Of a DNA stretch of 64,000 nt, positions 61,336-64,000 are shown one piece after another. A program made the translations under genes and the position numbers. This DNA is from Saprospiraceae bacterium UBA2329. GTDB taxonomy: Bacteria; Bacteroidota; Bacteroidia; Chitinophagales; Saprospiraceae. The notes beneath the pieces are model-generated. The model was not told the DNA's origin. It searched no databases and saw only the letters and a program-made list of their open reading frames with translations. The stretch spans positions 535-64,534 of the forward strand of contig DDUV01000110.1 in assembly GCA_002344975.1 (NCBI GenBank), given 5' to 3'. Positions within the stretch are counted from its first letter, which is position 1, and each line of letters opens with the position of its first letter.

Positions 61336-61489
61336 CAAGCCGCGGGTTGCGATCTGCGGGTTGCGTGAGGGGGCGGAGGGAGGTGACGACCAAAGCACCC
61401 GACGGTGGCGCCTTTTGCCTGCCCGTTCCTCCAGGATAAAAGAGACAGCGCCACCGGCACGCCCAAATAATCAGGCACATCATTACATC

Positions 61490-62398
61490 ATGGAATACGA
61501 CATCATTTTACTGACGGAAACGCGCTTCACTGCCGAGGAGGCGGAAGCTGGGGACTGGTACCTGCGCCAGATATTGACCGACGACCGCCTGCTGGCCGAT
61601 GCCCTGCGCGCGCATGGGCTGCGGGTGGCCCGCAAAGACTGGGCCGATCCCGATTTCGACTGGACGCAGACGCGCGCCGCTGTGTTTCGCACTACCTGGG
61701 ATTATTTTCACCGCTTCGGCGAGTTCTCGGCCTGGTTGGAACGGGTGACGACGCAGACGCAATTGCTGAATGCACCGGAGACCATTCGCTGGAACATGGA
61801 CAAGCACTACCTGCTCGATCTGGAGGCGCAGGGCATTCGCATACCGCCTACGCGCATGGTGCATAAGGGCGAGGTCACGACGCTGGAGGCTTTGCACCGC
61901 GAGACCGGTTGGCAGGGGCAGGAAACGATCCTGAAACCCACCATATCGGGCGGGGCGCGGCATACTTACCGGCTGAATCCAGACTCTTGGGCGGCGCATG
62001 AGGAGGTGTTTCAGCAGTTGATCGCGCAGGAGGACATGATGCTGCAGCCGCTCCAGCACCGGGTGCTCAGCGAGGGCGAAATGTCGCTGATGGTGATGGG
62101 CGGGCGTTTCACGCACGGGGTGTTGAAAATAGCGAAACCGGGCGATTTCCGCGTGCAGGACGATTTTGGCGGCACGGCGCATCCGCATACGCCTGCGCCC
62201 GAAGCCATAGCGCTGGCGGAACGTGCGGCGGCGGCTTGCAGTCCCTTGCCCTTGTATGCGCGGGTGGACCTCATCACGGACAACGACGGGGAGTTGGCGG
62301 TGATGGAAATGGAGTTGATAGAGCCGGAGCTGTGGTTTCGTTACCATCCGCCGGCGGCGGAGGTGCTGGCGGAGGCGATTGCGGGGGTGCTGGCATAG
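61490..62398 (+). CDS. ATP-grasp domain protein (RimK/DcsG-like)
   Basis: 302 residues from the ATG at 61490; the frame is open far upstream but only through the tandem-repeat region. The N-terminal part (FRTTWDYFHRFGEFSAWLER) and the ATP-grasp core (GQETILKPTISGGARHTYRL, then GEMSLMVMGGRFTHGVLKI and LYARVDLITDNDGELAVMEM ending in ELIEPELWFRY) are clear. The E-x-E-L-I-E-P-x-L-W-F pattern is typical of the cycloserine synthase DcsG/unknown amide ligase group. Such enzymes join an acyl-phosphate to an amine; the substrates are not known and no pathway genes are adjacent. Confidence 0.88.
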   Translation: MEYDIILLTETRFTAEEAEAGDWYLRQILTDDRLLADALRAHGLRVARKDWADPDFDWTQTRAAVFRTTWDYFHRFGEFSAWLERVTTQTQLLNAPETIRWNMDKHYLLDLEAQGIRIPPTRMVHKGEVTTLEALHRETGWQGQETILKPTISGGARHTYRLNPDSWAAHEEVFQQLIAQEDMMLQPLQHRVLSEGEMSLMVMGGRFTHGVLKIAKPGDFRVQDDFGGTAHPHTPAPEAIALAERAAAACSPLPLYARVDLITDNDGELAVMEMELIEPELWFRYHPPAAEVLAEAIAGVLA

Positions 62399-62455
62399 GG
62401 TGGAGAGCAGAGAGCCTCTACTCGCAGCCAGATGAGGGAGTGCCTGCGCCTGCCC

Positions 62456-63169
62456 TCACTTCCGGTTGTACTCTGCCGAGAGCACCTCTGTATCCTGCCG
62501 TACCAATTCGAGCATAGCGGGCGGGTTGATGACCTTGGTGCTGTAGCTCACGATGATCTTGTTGTTGGTGGGCCACACTTTTTTCAGGAGTTTCATGTCC
62601 TGTTTGGCGTAGTTGCGCAGCCAGGCATCCTGATCGGTTTCTTCGCGCAACTCCACCACCAACTGGTTTGCAATGACGCCCGCCGGCAATTGGTAGTCGG
62701 GCGCATCGCGGAGGGTCCAGCCTTCCGAGTTGGCCAATGTATTCAGGCGGCCTTCCAGTTCGATGACGGCTTCGGGGCGGGTTTCTTTGCCGAGTATGGA
62801 CTTGGTGCGCTCTGCTTCGTGGTAGGTGATGTTCACGGCGGGCAGGTCGGGAAACTGGCTGCGATATACGTCCGGATATTGCCACAGATCTGCCTTTTTG
62901 AAAGCCAGTAAGAGCGACTCTAATTCCGATTTGGGCAGGCGCTTCAGGTAGAGGCCCATTTTGTCGGTGTGTCGTTCGCCTTTGTAAGCGGCCACGCCAT
63001 TACTATATATGGTGAGCGTAAACACCGGGCAGCGCCCGAAACAAGCGCCTTTGCTCATTTCGATGACGGGAGCCAGTTTGTCGGTGGCTACCAGCGAAAG
63101 CGGCGGATTGCAGGACGTGATCGCGGCGGCCAATACCAGCACAGGCCAGAGTAAAACAGGGTTTTTCAT
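62456..63169 (-). CDS. DUF6438-like lipoprotein
   Basis: 237 residues from Met 63169, which begins a lipoprotein signal peptide (MKNPVLLWPVLVLAAAITSC, Cys 20). The segment MSKGACFGRCPVFTLTIYSN, followed by AAYKGERHTDKMG, is the hallmark of DUF6438, including the paired Cys (CFGRC). The rest is helical with no known motif (LLLAFKKADLWQYPDVYRSQ). Periplasmic or membrane-anchored; function unknown. It follows the M43 protease gene (34-base gap) in the same direction. Confidence 0.8.
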   Translation of the reverse strand: MKNPVLLWPVLVLAAAITSCNPPLSLVATDKLAPVIEMSKGACFGRCPVFTLTIYSNGVAAYKGERHTDKMGLYLKRLPKSELESLLLAFKKADLWQYPDVYRSQFPDLPAVNITYHEAERTKSILGKETRPEAVIELEGRLNTLANSEGWTLRDAPDYQLPAGVIANQLVVELREETDQDAWLRNYAKQDMKLLKKVWPTNNKIIVSYSTKVINPPAMLELVRQDTEVLSAEYNRK

Positions 63170-63203
63170 AATGATTGTGTTGTTGGTGAATAAGTGTTGT
63201 TTT

Positions 63204-64000
63204 TTACTCAATGACTACCTTCCCACTCCAAAGCACTCCCTCCCCCCCGATGCGCAGCACATACATCCCCGCGGACAATCCCGACACATCAACAGATTGA
63301 AGGCCGGCGTGGATCAGTAAGGTTCCCTGGCGCAGCGGCGCGCCCCACATCGAAACGAGCTGCCAATGGAAGCGCTGTCCGGCCGGCGCCATGGTGCGCA
63401 GCAGCAGGCTTTCTCCTGTTGGATTTTGCAACAGCTCAAAAAGGGCCTCCTGTTGAGGCGCCTGCACCACCGAAACCGGGCTGCAAGCCTGCGCCGCCAG
63501 CATCAGTCCGGGCCGGGCCGCAGCGATGGCCGCCCAAACCCGGTTTTTTTGTCCGTTGCTGAACATAGCCATGCAGGCGTCGTCGGTGTAGTTCATAAAA
63601 TTCATAAACATATCGGCGCTGCCGCAACTGATCTGAGGATGCGTGGGGCACTCGCCGAGGTAGCTTCTCGATTGCAGGGGCGTATCGGCCACCTCATCGC
63701 TTTGGGTGCAGGAGCCGGTTTGACCCGGTCCCCACAAGTGGTACAGGTTGAAATAATGCCCCAGTTCGTGCGTCAGGGTGCGGCCCAGGTGGTAAGGCTG
63801 GTTGGAGGCCGCGCTGCCCGTCGTTCCTACAAACGGCGGACTGATGATGATGCCGTCTTCCGCTGCTGCGCCCATGCCGGGAAAACTCGCCTCGGCAGGA
63901 AAAAACTGCCGGCGCGCCACCCACACGTTGACATACCTGCCGGTATCCCAGGCATCGCTGCCGCCCTCGGCGGTGTAGCACACGCTTTTGCGCCCGTTGG
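63204..64000 (-). CDS. M43-family zinc metalloprotease with T9SS sorting domain (5' truncated)
   Basis: The frame is open to the right edge (NGRKSVCYTAEGG upstream of the first possible start), so the N-terminus lies outside the window. The extended zinc motif THELGHYFNLYHLWG and the Met-turn region MNFMNYTDDACMAMF mark a pappalysin-type (M43) metzincin. The mature start VNVWVARR-like segment precedes it. The C-terminal 75 residues form a type A T9SS sorting domain (LFELLQNPTGESLLLRT, GMYVLRIGGEGVLWSGKVVI). It is a secreted protease. Confidence 0.92.
   Translation of the reverse strand, partial: NGRKSVCYTAEGGSDAWDTGRYVNVWVARRQFFPAEASFPGMGAAAEDGIIISPPFVGTTGSAASNQPYHLGRTLTHELGHYFNLYHLWGPGQTGSCTQSDEVADTPLQSRSYLGECPTHPQISCGSADMFMNFMNYTDDACMAMFSNGQKNRVWAAIAAARPGLMLAAQACSPVSVVQAPQQEALFELLQNPTGESLLLRTMAPAGQRFHWQLVSMWGAPLRQGTLLIHAGLQSVDVSGLSAGMYVLRIGGEGVLWSGKVVIE

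Overview
The window is a piece of a Bacteroidota chromosome, most likely from the Saprospiria or a related Chitinophagia-like group. Three things point there. Many genes are preceded by the Bacteroidota -7 promoter element TAnnTTTG, usually 15-30 bases before the start codon, and Shine-Dalgarno sites are lacking. Several products belong to the type IX secretion system (T9SS): one PorP/SprF-type membrane protein and four secreted proteins with T9SS or gliding-type C-terminal domains. There is also a set of Bacteroidota-typical families (DUF4249-like, DUF2911, DUF3467, DUF6438, the AtpZ pair, a CNNM protein next to lptC). No tRNA, rRNA, CRISPR array, complete insertion sequence or prophage was seen.

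Layout. 1-4710: end of an unknown gene, MATE and MFS exporters, a Crp/Fnr regulator and aroB. 4791-8904: an accessory stretch with a very large LRR-Roc-COR-TIR protein, then a decayed gene pair (DUF2281-like protein plus retropepsin-like protease) bracketed by two perfect palindromes. 8904-14687: tricorn-type protease, PorP/SprF protein and a MuiA-family protein. 14690-16430: an AT-rich island with two overlapping unknown envelope genes. 16508-19851: moxR, then a nucleotidyltransferase-like DUF6932 gene and a small coiled-coil gene inserted between two 71-bp direct repeats of the moxR start region, then a T9SS-secreted serine hydrolase. 19848-24582: recR, a probable minus-strand RNA locus, DUF2911, ftsY, bactofilin, AtpZ/AtpI-like proteins and a biotinyl-domain protein. 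24589-33180: a minus-strand block with a gliding-type surface protein, an esterase, a phosphoesterase, mltG, panB and a TPR-transmembrane-HTH regulator. 33445-40113: purH, coaX, an outer-membrane protein and two paralogous TPR proteins. 40243-51050: acyl-CoA dehydrogenase, rsmI, pssA, a large SprB-repeat adhesin, lptC, a CNNM protein, tryptophanase, two GNAT enzymes and a phosphopantetheinyl transferase. 51076-64000: msrA, a sorbosone-dehydrogenase-like lipoprotein, an ECF sigma factor with a small membrane partner, a DUF4249-like lipoprotein, an RND/MMPL exporter, DUF1963, DUF3467, topA, an ATP-grasp enzyme behind a 14-bp tandem repeat, DUF6438 and an M43 metalloprotease cut by the window edge.

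Most of the window is housekeeping and envelope biology. The best candidates for undescribed biology are the LRR-Roc-COR-TIR protein (a possible NAD-consuming immune sensor), the repeat-flanked DUF6932/coiled-coil cassette that appears to use a copied moxR start, and the unannotated minus-strand transcript between recR and the DUF2911 gene.
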